Below, one piece after another: positions 1-7,451 of a stretch of DNA of 64,000 nucleotides. How positions within the stretch are numbered: the first letter of the stretch is position 1; every line of letters starts with the position of its first letter. The DNA lies in NCBI RefSeq assembly GCF_015472005.1, contig NZ_BMAQ01000005.1, forward strand, positions 124,001 through 188,000. The letters run 5' to 3'. This stretch comes from Insulibacter thermoxylanivorax (GTDB lineage Bacteria; Bacillota; Bacilli; Paenibacillales; DA-C8). The notes under the pieces are model-generated. The model searched no databases. It saw nothing but the letters and a program-made list of their open reading frames with translations, and was not told the origin of the DNA. Both the position numbers and the translations under genes were made by a program.

Positions 1-124
1 TAAAATAAAACTGACAACCGGTTCGTTCAATGCACCAAGGAACAACAGAACTACAGACAACATGCTGACCTGTCATTTCCTTCTTCCTGCTAGTCCGGTT
101 AGAACGACAGAAGGGGTTTGATCG

Positions 125-607
125 ATGCGCACGAATCGTTTTTCCTTAGGCGTAGTTATCATCCTGTTCGGAATCTTCATCCTGCTTGGCAAGCTGGGCG
201 TGATCAATTTTATCTGGAGCATCATTTGGCCGATCTTCATCCTGATCCCGGGACTGCTATTCCATATGTTTTACTTCACCAGGGTGATGCCGGCAGGGGT
301 GCTCATTCCCGGAGGGATCTTGGTCACCATATCGCTGCTCTTTTTCTATTGCACGATCTTCGGCTGGGATTCCATGAAGTACTTATGGCCGGGCTTCATC
401 CTCGCCGTTGCAATCGGCTTGTATGAATACTACTTGTTCTCCGATGATCAGCCGCAAGGTGCTTTGATCGCCGCGATTATCCTTGGCATCATCGCCATCG
501 TCTTCTTCGGGATGACGCTGATGGCCACGAACGGGATCTATATCATCGCCATCGCGCTGATCCTTATCGGATTATATATGATCTTGCGCAGACTTAAGCC
601 CTATTGA
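125..607 (+). CDS. LiaF/DUF5668-like multi-pass membrane protein
   Basis: A 160-residue integral membrane protein with no catalytic motif. Nearly the whole chain is hydrophobic, with about five or six likely membrane segments (roughly residues 7-25, 28-50, 58-75, 85-105, 113-133 and 136-153) and a basic C-terminus (RRLKPY). This resembles the membrane domain of LiaF and DUF5668 proteins, which in other Bacillota sit with envelope-stress systems, but no two-component genes are nearby. The ATG at 125 follows an AAGGGG ribosome-binding site. It lies about 300 bp upstream of typA, which has its own promoter, so it is probably a separate unit. Family assignment is by overall pattern; the function is unknown. 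Confidence 0.7.
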   Translation: MRTNRFSLGVVIILFGIFILLGKLGVINFIWSIIWPIFILIPGLLFHMFYFTRVMPAGVLIPGGILVTISLLFFYCTIFGWDSMKYLWPGFILAVAIGLYEYYLFSDDQPQGALIAAIILGIIAIVFFGMTLMATNGIYIIAIALILIGLYMILRRLKPY

Positions 608-665
608 CGATGCTTGGACTATGCTTGGTAACGGAATGATGTTCGGAAACTAACCGAATCGAACA

Positions 666-694
666 TTGTCAGATCATAGATAATCTTATATAAT
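666..694 (+). promoter_or_regulatory. sigma-A promoter of typA
   Basis: TTGTCA (666-671) and TATAAT (689-694) are separated by 17 bp, a near-consensus housekeeping promoter. Transcription from here would give a leader of about 210 nt before the typA start codon. That leader fills most of the 300-bp space between the upstream membrane protein and typA. Confidence 0.7.
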
Positions 695-736
695 AATATA
701 AGCTTCTTGCGAAGTTTAACGTTTGCAGGGTAATGA

Positions 737-763
737 AGGCGTCGGAAGTCCTGTCCGACGCCT
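737..763 (+). other. Hairpin in the typA leader
   Basis: A perfect 10-bp stem (737-746 with 754-763, core GGCGTCGGA/TCCGACGCC) with a 7-nt loop, about 40 nt downstream of the inferred transcription start. It is followed by CTTTC, too poor in T to be a convincing intrinsic terminator, so it may be a leader structure or weak attenuator of typA. Only the inverted repeat is directly visible. Confidence 0.45.
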
Positions 764-911
764 CTTTCATGACCACAATTCGTTTCTTGGCATGGTTGTT
801 GGATATGTTCTCTCGATCGAGGTGACAATTATTACAGTAATCATCTTACCCATCGATGCGAATCTGTTCATCGAGGGGATTGTTTGCTAACATAGAAAGG
901 AATTAAAAAAG

Positions 912-2756
912 ATGCATGACAGAAAATTTATACGCAACATTGCAATCATTGCTCACGTCGATCATGGTAAGACTACATTAGTCGACAAACTTCTCCAGCA
1001 ATCAGGTACTTTTAGAGAGAATGAAGCCGTCGCAGAGCGGGCCATGGACTCCAATGAGATCGAGCGAGAGCGCGGCATCACGATCTTGGCGAAGAACACG
1101 GCGATTCGTTACCGCGATTATCTGATCAATATCGTGGATACTCCCGGACACGCGGACTTCGGCGGCGAAGTCGAGCGAATCGTGGGGATGGTGGACGGCG
1201 TGCTGCTCGTGGTGGATGCTTTCGAAGGCTGCATGCCGCAGACGAAGTTCGTGCTTCGCAAAGCGCTCGACCACGGCCTCACGCCGATCGTTGTCGTCAA
1301 CAAGATCGATCGGCCGAATGCAAGACCGGAAGAGGTCGTCGATGAAGTGCTTGATCTGTTCATCGAACTGGAAGCCAGCGATGAACAACTGGACTTCCCC
1401 GTTGTTTATGCGTCGGCTCTGAAGGGCATCGCTGGACTCAAGCCGGACGCTTTGGATCAAGACATGGAAGTTCTATTCGACATGATCGTGCAGCATATAC
1501 CGGCGCCTCATGAAGAGGTGAATGGAGCACTGCAGTATCAGGTGACGTTGCTGGATTACAATGAGTACCTCGGACGTATCGCCATCGGCCGCGTGAACCG
1601 CGGCATCATCCGTCAGGGACAAGCGATAACGATTATGAAGCGGGACGGCGGCATCAAACCGGGACGCGTGGAGAAGCTCTTCGGATTTAATGGTTTGAAG
1701 CGGATAGAGATCGAGGAGGCGGGTGCTGGAGACATCGTTGCCGTAGCCGGCGTGAAGGATATCAATATCGGCGAGACCCTGGCCGATCCAGCGAATCCGG
1801 AAGCACTGCCGATGCTGGACATCGATGAGCCGACGATGCAGATGACCTTCCTGGTCAATAACAGTCCCTTCGCTGGCCGCGAAGGCAAATGGATCACGTC
1901 GCGTAAACTGCGTGAGCGGCTGCTCCAGGAGCTGGAGTCCGATGTGGCCTTGCGCGTAGAAGAGACCGACAGCCCGGATGAATTCATCGTCTCCGGGCGC
2001 GGCGAACTCCACCTCGGCATCCTGCTTGAGAATATGCGCCGCGAAGGCTTCGAACTGCAGGTTTCCAAACCCCAGGTCATCATCAAGGAGATCGACGGCG
2101 TGCCCCATGAACCGATCGAGCGTTTGGTCATCGATATTCCTGAGGAAAGCATGGGCGCGGTGATGGAGAGCTTGGGCGAGCGCAAGGCGGAGATGATCAA
2201 CATGACCAGTAACGGCAGCGGTCAAGTTCGCTTGGAATTTCTGATCCCTTCCCGCGGCTTGATCGGTTATCGCACTCGCTTCATGACGCTCACTCACGGC
2301 TATGGGATCATGAACCATGCTTTTGATCACTATGCGCCTTACGACGGCACGGAAGTCGGGGGCAGACATCAAGGCGTGCTCATCGCCAGCGAGACCGGTG
2401 TTGCTTCTACCTATGGGATCTTGTCGGTGGAAGACCGCGGCGTGTTGTTCGTCGAGGCTGGAACCGAAGTTTACGAAGGTATGATCGTCGGTGAGCATAA
2501 CCGGGACAATGATATCATCGTCAATATCTGCAAGGAGAAGGCGCTCACCAACGTCCGTTCGGCAACAAAGGAAGAGACGGTGAAGGTCAAGGCGCCGCGC
2601 AAGATGTCTCTTGAACAGGCGCTCGAATATCTGGACGATGATGAATATTGCGAGATTACACCTCTGTCCATCAGACTGCGCAAAAAGTATCTCAACAAAA
2701 GCGAACGTGCACGTTATGAGAAACAGCGCAAGATGAAAACTCAAATATCCGACTAA
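912..2756 (+). CDS. typA: Ribosome-associated translational GTPase TypA/BipA
   Basis: A 614-residue GTPase of the elongation-factor superfamily. It binds the 70S ribosome and assists 50S assembly and growth under cold or other stress. Visible motifs are G1 AHVDHGKTT (14-22), G2 RERGITI (52-58), G3 DTPGH (76-80) and G4 NKID (130-133), followed by the EF-Tu domain 2 and the EF-G-like and BipA-specific C-terminal domains. Length is normal for the family. The start is the ATG at 912 behind GAAAGGA. It matches B. subtilis ylaG in sequence type and neighbourhood (ylaH-like gene next, phoH/ylaK farther on). Transcription is likely from the promoter at 666-694 with a structured leader. Confidence 0.97.
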   Translation: MHDRKFIRNIAIIAHVDHGKTTLVDKLLQQSGTFRENEAVAERAMDSNEIERERGITILAKNTAIRYRDYLINIVDTPGHADFGGEVERIVGMVDGVLLVVDAFEGCMPQTKFVLRKALDHGLTPIVVVNKIDRPNARPEEVVDEVLDLFIELEASDEQLDFPVVYASALKGIAGLKPDALDQDMEVLFDMIVQHIPAPHEEVNGALQYQVTLLDYNEYLGRIAIGRVNRGIIRQGQAITIMKRDGGIKPGRVEKLFGFNGLKRIEIEEAGAGDIVAVAGVKDINIGETLADPANPEALPMLDIDEPTMQMTFLVNNSPFAGREGKWITSRKLRERLLQELESDVALRVEETDSPDEFIVSGRGELHLGILLENMRREGFELQVSKPQVIIKEIDGVPHEPIERLVIDIPEESMGAVMESLGERKAEMINMTSNGSGQVRLEFLIPSRGLIGYRTRFMTLTHGYGIMNHAFDHYAPYDGTEVGGRHQGVLIASETGVASTYGILSVEDRGVLFVEAGTEVYEGMIVGEHNRDNDIIVNICKEKALTNVRSATKEETVKVKAPRKMSLEQALEYLDDDEYCEITPLSIRLRKKYLNKSERARYEKQRKMKTQISD

Positions 2757-2789
2757 TCGAATTCGTTTAAGCGAAAGGGGTATCAGCCT

Positions 2790-3128
2790 ATGCCTAAGAA
2801 CACGGAAGGGCTGGCTCTGTGGTTAGCGGAACACCCGCTGATCACCTATCTGTTCATAGTAGGTTCTATGATCTATATCTTCAATGCGGTTTTTCGTCCG
2901 CGTAAACTTCCGCTTCTTAAGGACGCACTCGTGTACGGATTGATCCTGCTCGGGGGTTGGCTTCTTCTGTTCTTCCAGACCCGCGTAGGATTGCCGATTG
3001 CGCAGGGGTTTGCCGTGGCCCTTGTGCTGATGTTGATCGTGCGCATCCGCAGCTTGTTCGCGCGGCGTGCCGCAGGACCGAATGCGAAACCCGAAGATTC
3101 GGCGCCGATGAATGAAGCGGGCAGGTGA
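2790..3128 (+). CDS. YlaH-like membrane protein
   Basis: A 112-residue protein with three predicted membrane segments (about residues 16-34, 45-62 and 68-87) and a short basic, polar tail. Size, topology and position directly after typA match the YlaH family of Bacillaceae, whose function is not established. The ATG follows AAAGGGG at a good distance. The gap from typA is only 33 bp, so it is probably co-transcribed with typA. The next small gene starts 6 bp after its stop. Confidence 0.75.
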   Translation: MPKNTEGLALWLAEHPLITYLFIVGSMIYIFNAVFRPRKLPLLKDALVYGLILLGGWLLLFFQTRVGLPIAQGFAVALVLMLIVRIRSLFARRAAGPNAKPEDSAPMNEAGR

Positions 3129-3134
3129 GCATAG

Positions 3135-3410
3135 ATGAGGTTGCATGATGCGCTGTTTAATTGGCTGCAGATGGCGATCGTTGTGGAAGGTCGTCCGGAT
3201 GACCGCTCAGCCCATGACACGCTGAATTTTTTCGCAGAGATTCTGGCCGAGGATCATCAGGTGGATCGGGTAGAGATCATCAAGAAGGACGATACGATGA
3301 TTCACGTACGCTACGGCAATGCAGAAGGAACCAAAGTGCAGCTGTTCAACCGCGAGGCGGCGGAACAGCTGCTTCATGAGATCAATGCGAATCCGAAGTA
3401 CAATTCATAG
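3135..3410 (+). CDS. Conserved small protein of unknown function
   Basis: A 91-residue soluble protein, acidic overall, with no signal peptide or membrane segment. It occupies the position of ylaI in B. subtilis but shows none of the cysteines expected of the YlaI zinc-finger family, so it is not that protein. The sequence alternates helix-like and strand-like blocks (a stretch ending RVEIIKKDDTMIHVRYG looks like a beta hairpin), suggesting a small alpha/beta fold. It follows the YlaH-like gene by 6 bp and is presumably in the typA operon. The ATG at 3135 lies behind GGGCAGGTGAG. I do not recognise the family. Confidence 0.6.
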   Translation: MRLHDALFNWLQMAIVVEGRPDDRSAHDTLNFFAEILAEDHQVDRVEIIKKDDTMIHVRYGNAEGTKVQLFNREAAEQLLHEINANPKYNS

Positions 3411-3436
3411 CTCATAATACTTAAACAAGGAAACAG

Positions 3437-4474
3437 GTGTGCGATATGGCAGAATTACAACGAACTGCCCCCGTATCGCGAAGGAGCAGGCATAGAGGCA
3501 AATCCAGGGGCAAGAAGAAGGTCATCATTCTATCTATTCTCTTAATCATCTTAGGAGCAATCTTCATCTATGCCGCGAACATCGCGGGCAAATACAACAA
3601 CCTGATGGATCAGATCTCCGCTCAGGATCCCGAGGACGGGGTAACCGACGACGTCTACGGCGACAGCAGCAGCGTGAAGCTGCCGAAGGTGGACAGCGAG
3701 GTGACGACGATCCTCCTGCTTGGGACCGATAACCGGCCGAGGCTGGGCAGTTTGAACACAGACGTCATCATGCTCGTCTCCCTTCGTCCGGATCCAAGAT
3801 CCGCTGTCATCGTATCGATGCCGCGTGATACGTATATGGATCCAACGGGCTGGAAGGCAGGCAAGGCGAACGGATTCTACGCAAAGGCGAGAAGCGTGAA
3901 CAAGGACAAAGCGTATACCTATGTCCGCGAGATTTTCGGGGAATTTTTCGATGTGCCGATCGACTACGTTGTGGAGATCGATTTTAAGGCCTTTGAAGAC
4001 ATTATCGACGCCTTCGGCGGAATCACCGTCGATGTCGATATGGATATGCGCTACGTCGATCCTACCGACGGAACGAACATCAATCTGAAGAAGGGCAGAC
4101 AGTTGCTGGACGGCAAACAAGCGCTGGATTTCGTACGATATCGCAAGTCGAACGACGGGACCAAGGAATCCAGCGACTTTGAGCGTAATATGCGGCAGCA
4201 GCAAGTGATCTCGGCCCTCGTCGCAAAGATCAAGTCCATCGAAACGGTCTTCCGCATCGGCGAAGTATTGGACGCCGCAGGCGCCAATATCAAGACGTCC
4301 ATCCCGCGGAAGGAGATCGAGTCCTTAATTCGAACCTATGTCGGGATCAAGAACGAAGATATCGAATTCCTGCGCCTGGAAGGCACATGGCGGAGTCCTT
4401 ATGTGTGGCCGAACAAGGACAGCTTGAACGAGATCAAACAGAAGCTTAAAGATCATCGGGTACCCTTGCAATAG
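3437..4474 (+). CDS. LytR-CpsA-Psr (LCP) family cell-wall polymer ligase
   Basis: LCP enzymes move teichoic or teichuronic acid and similar polymers from undecaprenyl phosphate to peptidoglycan, outside the membrane. The 345-residue chain has a basic cytoplasmic N-terminus, one membrane segment (about 28-48) and an extracellular LCP domain with GTDNR (96-100), NTDVIML (107-113), SMPRDTY (127-133) and a later DFVRYRK plus ERNMRQQQ block that supply the pyrophosphate-binding arginines and aspartates. Start is uncertain: GTG 3437 has AAGG six bases upstream, while ATG 3446 has only a weaker AGGTG. Which of the Tag polymers it handles cannot be told from context. Confidence 0.9.
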   Translation: MCDMAELQRTAPVSRRSRHRGKSRGKKKVIILSILLIILGAIFIYAANIAGKYNNLMDQISAQDPEDGVTDDVYGDSSSVKLPKVDSEVTTILLLGTDNRPRLGSLNTDVIMLVSLRPDPRSAVIVSMPRDTYMDPTGWKAGKANGFYAKARSVNKDKAYTYVREIFGEFFDVPIDYVVEIDFKAFEDIIDAFGGITVDVDMDMRYVDPTDGTNINLKKGRQLLDGKQALDFVRYRKSNDGTKESSDFERNMRQQQVISALVAKIKSIETVFRIGEVLDAAGANIKTSIPRKEIESLIRTYVGIKNEDIEFLRLEGTWRSPYVWPNKDSLNEIKQKLKDHRVPLQ

Positions 4475-4534
4475 AACTCGCTGCTCTGTTGTGATATACT
4501 TCATATAACCAAGAGGATAGGAGGAGCAGTTCGT

Positions 4535-4993
4535 ATGGCAGATCACATGACTTCGTTGTCGCAGCCAATCATGGATACGCTGCAACAAGAAACCTTTGTG
4601 GTGCTCAATACGATCGACAGCGAAACCGGGAATATTACTGCTAATGCGATATCCTGGATTACAGCTCCGTCGCCGGAGAAACTGCGCATCGCGATCGATC
4701 GGCGTTCGAGGCTCATTAACAATATCCAAACGAACGAGCGGGTTACGGTATCCCTGTTTGCGGCAGGATCCTTCTACTCGATCCAAGGCCGTGCTAAGAT
4801 TATACAAGAGCAAATGGACGAGGTAGCGATCAAGCTTGCCTGCATCGAAGTGGAGATCGATGCGGTGTGGGATTCGATGTTCTATGGTTCCCGCATCACT
4901 GCTCCTCCGGAATACGAAAGAACCTATGATCAGCGTGCAGCTGACAAGTTAGATGCGCAGGTATTCGCTGCCCTGAAAAAGCCTAGTTGTTAA
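4535..4993 (+). CDS. Pyridoxamine 5'-phosphate oxidase-fold protein
   Basis: A 152-residue flavin-binding split-barrel protein of the general-stress/PNPOx-like type. The core pattern is visible: a first strand LNTIDSETG, then KLRIAIDRRSRLINNIQTNERVTVSLFA near residues 49-76, where the family binds the FMN phosphate. It is shorter than true PdxH and lacks its substrate-binding tail, so vitamin B6 synthesis is unlikely; a flavin- or heme-linked reductase role is possible but unproven. The ATG at 4535 follows AGGAGGAG. The last codons, including the TAA, lie inside the terminator hairpin at 4976-5006. It converges with the lipoprotein gene that follows. Confidence 0.8.
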   Translation: MADHMTSLSQPIMDTLQQETFVVLNTIDSETGNITANAISWITAPSPEKLRIAIDRRSRLINNIQTNERVTVSLFAAGSFYSIQGRAKIIQEQMDEVAIKLACIEVEIDAVWDSMFYGSRITAPPEYERTYDQRAADKLDAQVFAALKKPSC

Positions 4994-5006
4994 ACTGGGC
5001 TTTTTT
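4976..5006 (+). terminator. Bidirectional intrinsic terminator
   Basis: AAAAA, then GCCTAG (4981-4986), an 8-nt loop, CTGGGC (4995-5000) and TTTTTT. The A-tract before the stem gives a T-tract on the minus strand as well, so it can serve both converging genes. It overlaps the last five codons of the PNPOx gene. Confidence 0.85.
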
Positions 5007-5156
5007 CGATTATTTAGGCATATAAGAAAAGTAATAATCTTCCGCTGGATTCAAGCGTATGATGTACCGTGCCGCTCGCGGAGACGCCTCGCACAAGCGG
5101 ATGCCGGGACAAGAAGACCAGCCGTTGCACCTAAGTTTCACAGGTCTATCTCAGAT

Positions 5157-5675
5157 CTATCTATTGTCAGCCGGCTCCTCCTCCGGCGTGATGATGTCGC
5201 TGGGGATCTGGGGCATGATGCGGCCGATGATCTCAGCTAGCTCATTGGCGAAGCCGGATACCGGATTGCCTGCTCGCACCTCGGCGGCGATGTTCTGGAT
5301 CCGTTGATAGAGATCCATGTCTGCGGTGACGATGGCGTGTACACCGTAGGGATCCGTGCGCAGCGCCTCAGCTACAGAGTATTTGATCGTGCCAATTTGT
5401 GAGGCGTCCAGTACGCCGCTCACATCAACCCCGACGATGGCCGTATTGCCCAAGACCACACAGGTTGCTTCATGGACCTCGGGGATGCTGGCAGCCAAAT
5501 CGGCCAAGCGCTCTGCCACCTCTTGCGGGTTTTTGATCTCTTTTTTCGGCGGTACGCTTTGTTTGACTTGAATTTGACGACTATCATCAGGAGGAGGGGA
5601 AGTTTCATCGTTATTCTGTTTGCCGCAGCCTGTAAGCAATACAGCGGTGCATATGACAGCAATCAACCATCTCAT
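5157..5675 (-). CDS. ylaJ: YlaJ/YhcN-family sporulation lipoprotein
   Basis: A 172-residue exported lipoprotein: short basic start, hydrophobic core and lipobox LLTGC with the lipidated cysteine at residue 17. After a low-complexity acidic linker comes the YhcN/YlaJ domain (about 45-150), with the typical HEATCVVLGNTAIVGVDV strand block and a later ADMDLYQRIQNI helix. Relatives are forespore inner-membrane lipoproteins involved in germination. I chose the internal ATG at 5675 because GAAAGGA sits about 8 bases before it; the upstream ATG at 5693 has no ribosome-binding site. It lies between a PNPOx gene and phoH, as ylaJ does beside ylaK in B. subtilis, but on the opposite strand. Confidence 0.85.
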   Translation of the reverse strand: MRWLIAVICTAVLLTGCGKQNNDETSPPPDDSRQIQVKQSVPPKKEIKNPQEVAERLADLAASIPEVHEATCVVLGNTAIVGVDVSGVLDASQIGTIKYSVAEALRTDPYGVHAIVTADMDLYQRIQNIAAEVRAGNPVSGFANELAEIIGRIMPQIPSDIITPEEEPADNR

Positions 5676-5783
5676 CTTGATCGTCCTTTCCATCAGTGAT
5701 TCAGAGTATAGTGTTTGACGCTCATCTATGATCTATGCATGAACTGGGATTCGATAGTTATCCAATTTCAGGAGGGACGCCCT

Positions 5784-7115
5784 ATGAAGAAGATCTTCGT
5801 GCTGGATACGAATGTGCTGCTGCATGATCCTCACGCAATATTTGCCTTTGAGGACAATGAGGTGCTCATCCCGGCAGTTGTGTTGGAGGAGATCGACAGC
5901 AAGAAGCGCCATGCAGATGAGATCGGGAGAAATGCCCGATATGTGTCCCGCCTGCTTGACAGCTTACGGCTTAGAGGCAGGCTGCATGACGGGATCGTCC
6001 TGGACAATGGAGGAACGATCAGAGTGGAGCTGAATCACCGCAGTTTCCAGAAGTTACAAGATACGTTTCTGGAGATGACCAATGACAACCGGATCATCGC
6101 GGTTGCCTTGAATCATCATCTTGAAGAACAAGAGAAGACGGCACCTCGGCCGGTGATCCTCGTCAGCAAGGACTCGCTCGTACGCATAAAAGCGGATGTG
6201 CTGGGTATCACGGCCGAAGATTATCTGTCGGATCGGATCGCCGCGGCGAATGAACTCTATCTCGGATACAGCACAGCTGAAGTGCACCCTTCGATCATCG
6301 ATGAATTCTACACTTTCCGCACCCTTGAGACAGATCGCCTGCAGCTTGGGCATCGGCTGCATCCCCATGAATTCATCATCCTCAAGGATGAAACCGGGCC
6401 TTCTAAGTCGGCCTTGCTGAAGGTTTCCGCCGATTGCCGCAGGCTGGAGCCGCTGGTGTTCAGCCATGATGCGGTGTGGGGAATCACCGCCCGCAATGCC
6501 CAGCAGCGGATGGCTCTTGAGCTTCTGCTCCATGATGAGATCCCGCTGGTGACATTGACGGGCAAGGCCGGGACCGGCAAGACGCTGCTAGCCTTGGCTG
6601 CTGGTCTTATGAAGGTGGAGGATGAACATCGCTATAAGAAATTGTTGATCGCCAGACCCGTCGTTCCCATGGGCAAGGATATCGGTTATCTGCCCGGTGA
6701 GAAGGAAGAGAAGCTGCGGCCGTGGATGCAGCCGATCTATGATAATCTTGAGTATCTCTTCGAGACGAAGAAATCCGGGGATATCGAGAAAATCCTGGCC
6801 GGGCTGGGCAGCATTCAGGTGGAGGCGTTGACCTATATTCGCGGCCGTTCGATCCCGGGGCAGTTCATCATCATCGATGAGGCGCAGAACTTGTCGAAAC
6901 ATGAAGTGAAGACGATCGTCTCCCGCGTGGGGGAGGGCAGCAAGATCATCCTGATGGGCGACCCAGAGCAGATTGACCACCCGTACCTCGATGCTTCCAG
7001 CAACGGATTGACCTATGTGGTGGAGCGGTTCAAGGGAGAGCTGCTTGCCGGCCATGTGACCTTGGAGAAGGGCGAACGCTCCCAGCTTGCTCAGCTGGCT
7101 GCAGATCTGTTGTAG
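5784..7115 (+). CDS. phoH: PhoH family PIN-ATPase (YlaK)
   Basis: A 443-residue fusion of an N-terminal PIN ribonuclease domain (about 1-135, opening FVLDTNVLLHDP with acidic residues for metal) and a C-terminal PhoH ATPase with Walker A GKAGTGKT (260-267) and a Walker B-like FIIIDEAQN. PIN-PhoH proteins couple ATP-driven RNA unwinding to cleavage in the cytoplasm. The start is the ATG at 5784 behind AGGAGGG (about 5770-5776); an upstream in-frame ATG at 5715 has no such site. Length and order fit B. subtilis YlaK. A long structured hairpin (7178-7244) follows the gene and could end its transcript. Confidence 0.92.
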   Translation: MKKIFVLDTNVLLHDPHAIFAFEDNEVLIPAVVLEEIDSKKRHADEIGRNARYVSRLLDSLRLRGRLHDGIVLDNGGTIRVELNHRSFQKLQDTFLEMTNDNRIIAVALNHHLEEQEKTAPRPVILVSKDSLVRIKADVLGITAEDYLSDRIAAANELYLGYSTAEVHPSIIDEFYTFRTLETDRLQLGHRLHPHEFIILKDETGPSKSALLKVSADCRRLEPLVFSHDAVWGITARNAQQRMALELLLHDEIPLVTLTGKAGTGKTLLALAAGLMKVEDEHRYKKLLIARPVVPMGKDIGYLPGEKEEKLRPWMQPIYDNLEYLFETKKSGDIEKILAGLGSIQVEALTYIRGRSIPGQFIIIDEAQNLSKHEVKTIVSRVGEGSKIILMGDPEQIDHPYLDASSNGLTYVVERFKGELLAGHVTLEKGERSQLAQLAADLL

Positions 7116-7177
7116 GATAGGGCATGTATAGATGGCATGTGACATTCGTGAGGTCCCATGAATCATGATGCTGAAGT

Positions 7178-7244
7178 GAAGCCGTTCTGATGCAGCACCG
7201 CGGCTCGATATGAGCTGTCGGGAAACTGCTGTGGGAACGGCTTC
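7178..7244 (+). other. Extended structured hairpin downstream of phoH
   Basis: The ends are a perfect 10-bp inverted repeat (GAAGCCGTTC 7178-7187 and GAACGGCTTC 7235-7244). Inside, GCAGCA pairs with TGCTGT, and CCGCGGCTC pairs with GAGCTG-T-CGG around a GATAT loop, so the 67 nt fold as one long interrupted stem. It is followed by TTCGTA, a weak T-tract. It may be the phoH terminator or a stable small RNA. The rest of the 7116-7451 gap holds no gene; a TATGAT with an extended TG (about 7376-7384) is the only promoter-like hint for the next gene. Confidence 0.5.
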
Positions 7245-7451
7245 TTCGTATACACGGACAAGAATCAATAACAGCGAGGAATGATTTCTGGGAAGAATTT
7301 TAGGGAAGACGCGGCCTCATACGACGATCAGCCTAGAGATTAATCAAAAGATTAACGACAAGACATGACAGATTATGCTATGATGTAAGGGATGAATTCA
7401 ACATGAAGATGTTGCCCTGAGGTATACGATCTGGACGAAAGGATGTGCCCC

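Noticed and set aside
1-63. Possible 5' end of a minus-strand gene (hydrophobic reading MLSVVLLFLGALNEP)
   Set aside because: Only 21 codons are in the window, an in-frame stop lies just upstream of the ATG, and the nearest Shine-Dalgarno-like sequence is too far away. It may be real, but it cannot be supported.
1473-2744. 423-codon minus-strand open frame
   Set aside because: It is the antisense shadow of typA. It has no family features, and typA is certain.
5700-5740. Sigma-G-like promoter for the ylaJ-type lipoprotein (GCATA and CACTATA)
   Set aside because: The spacing is 20 bp rather than about 18 and the -10 match is weak, so it is not listed as a feature.
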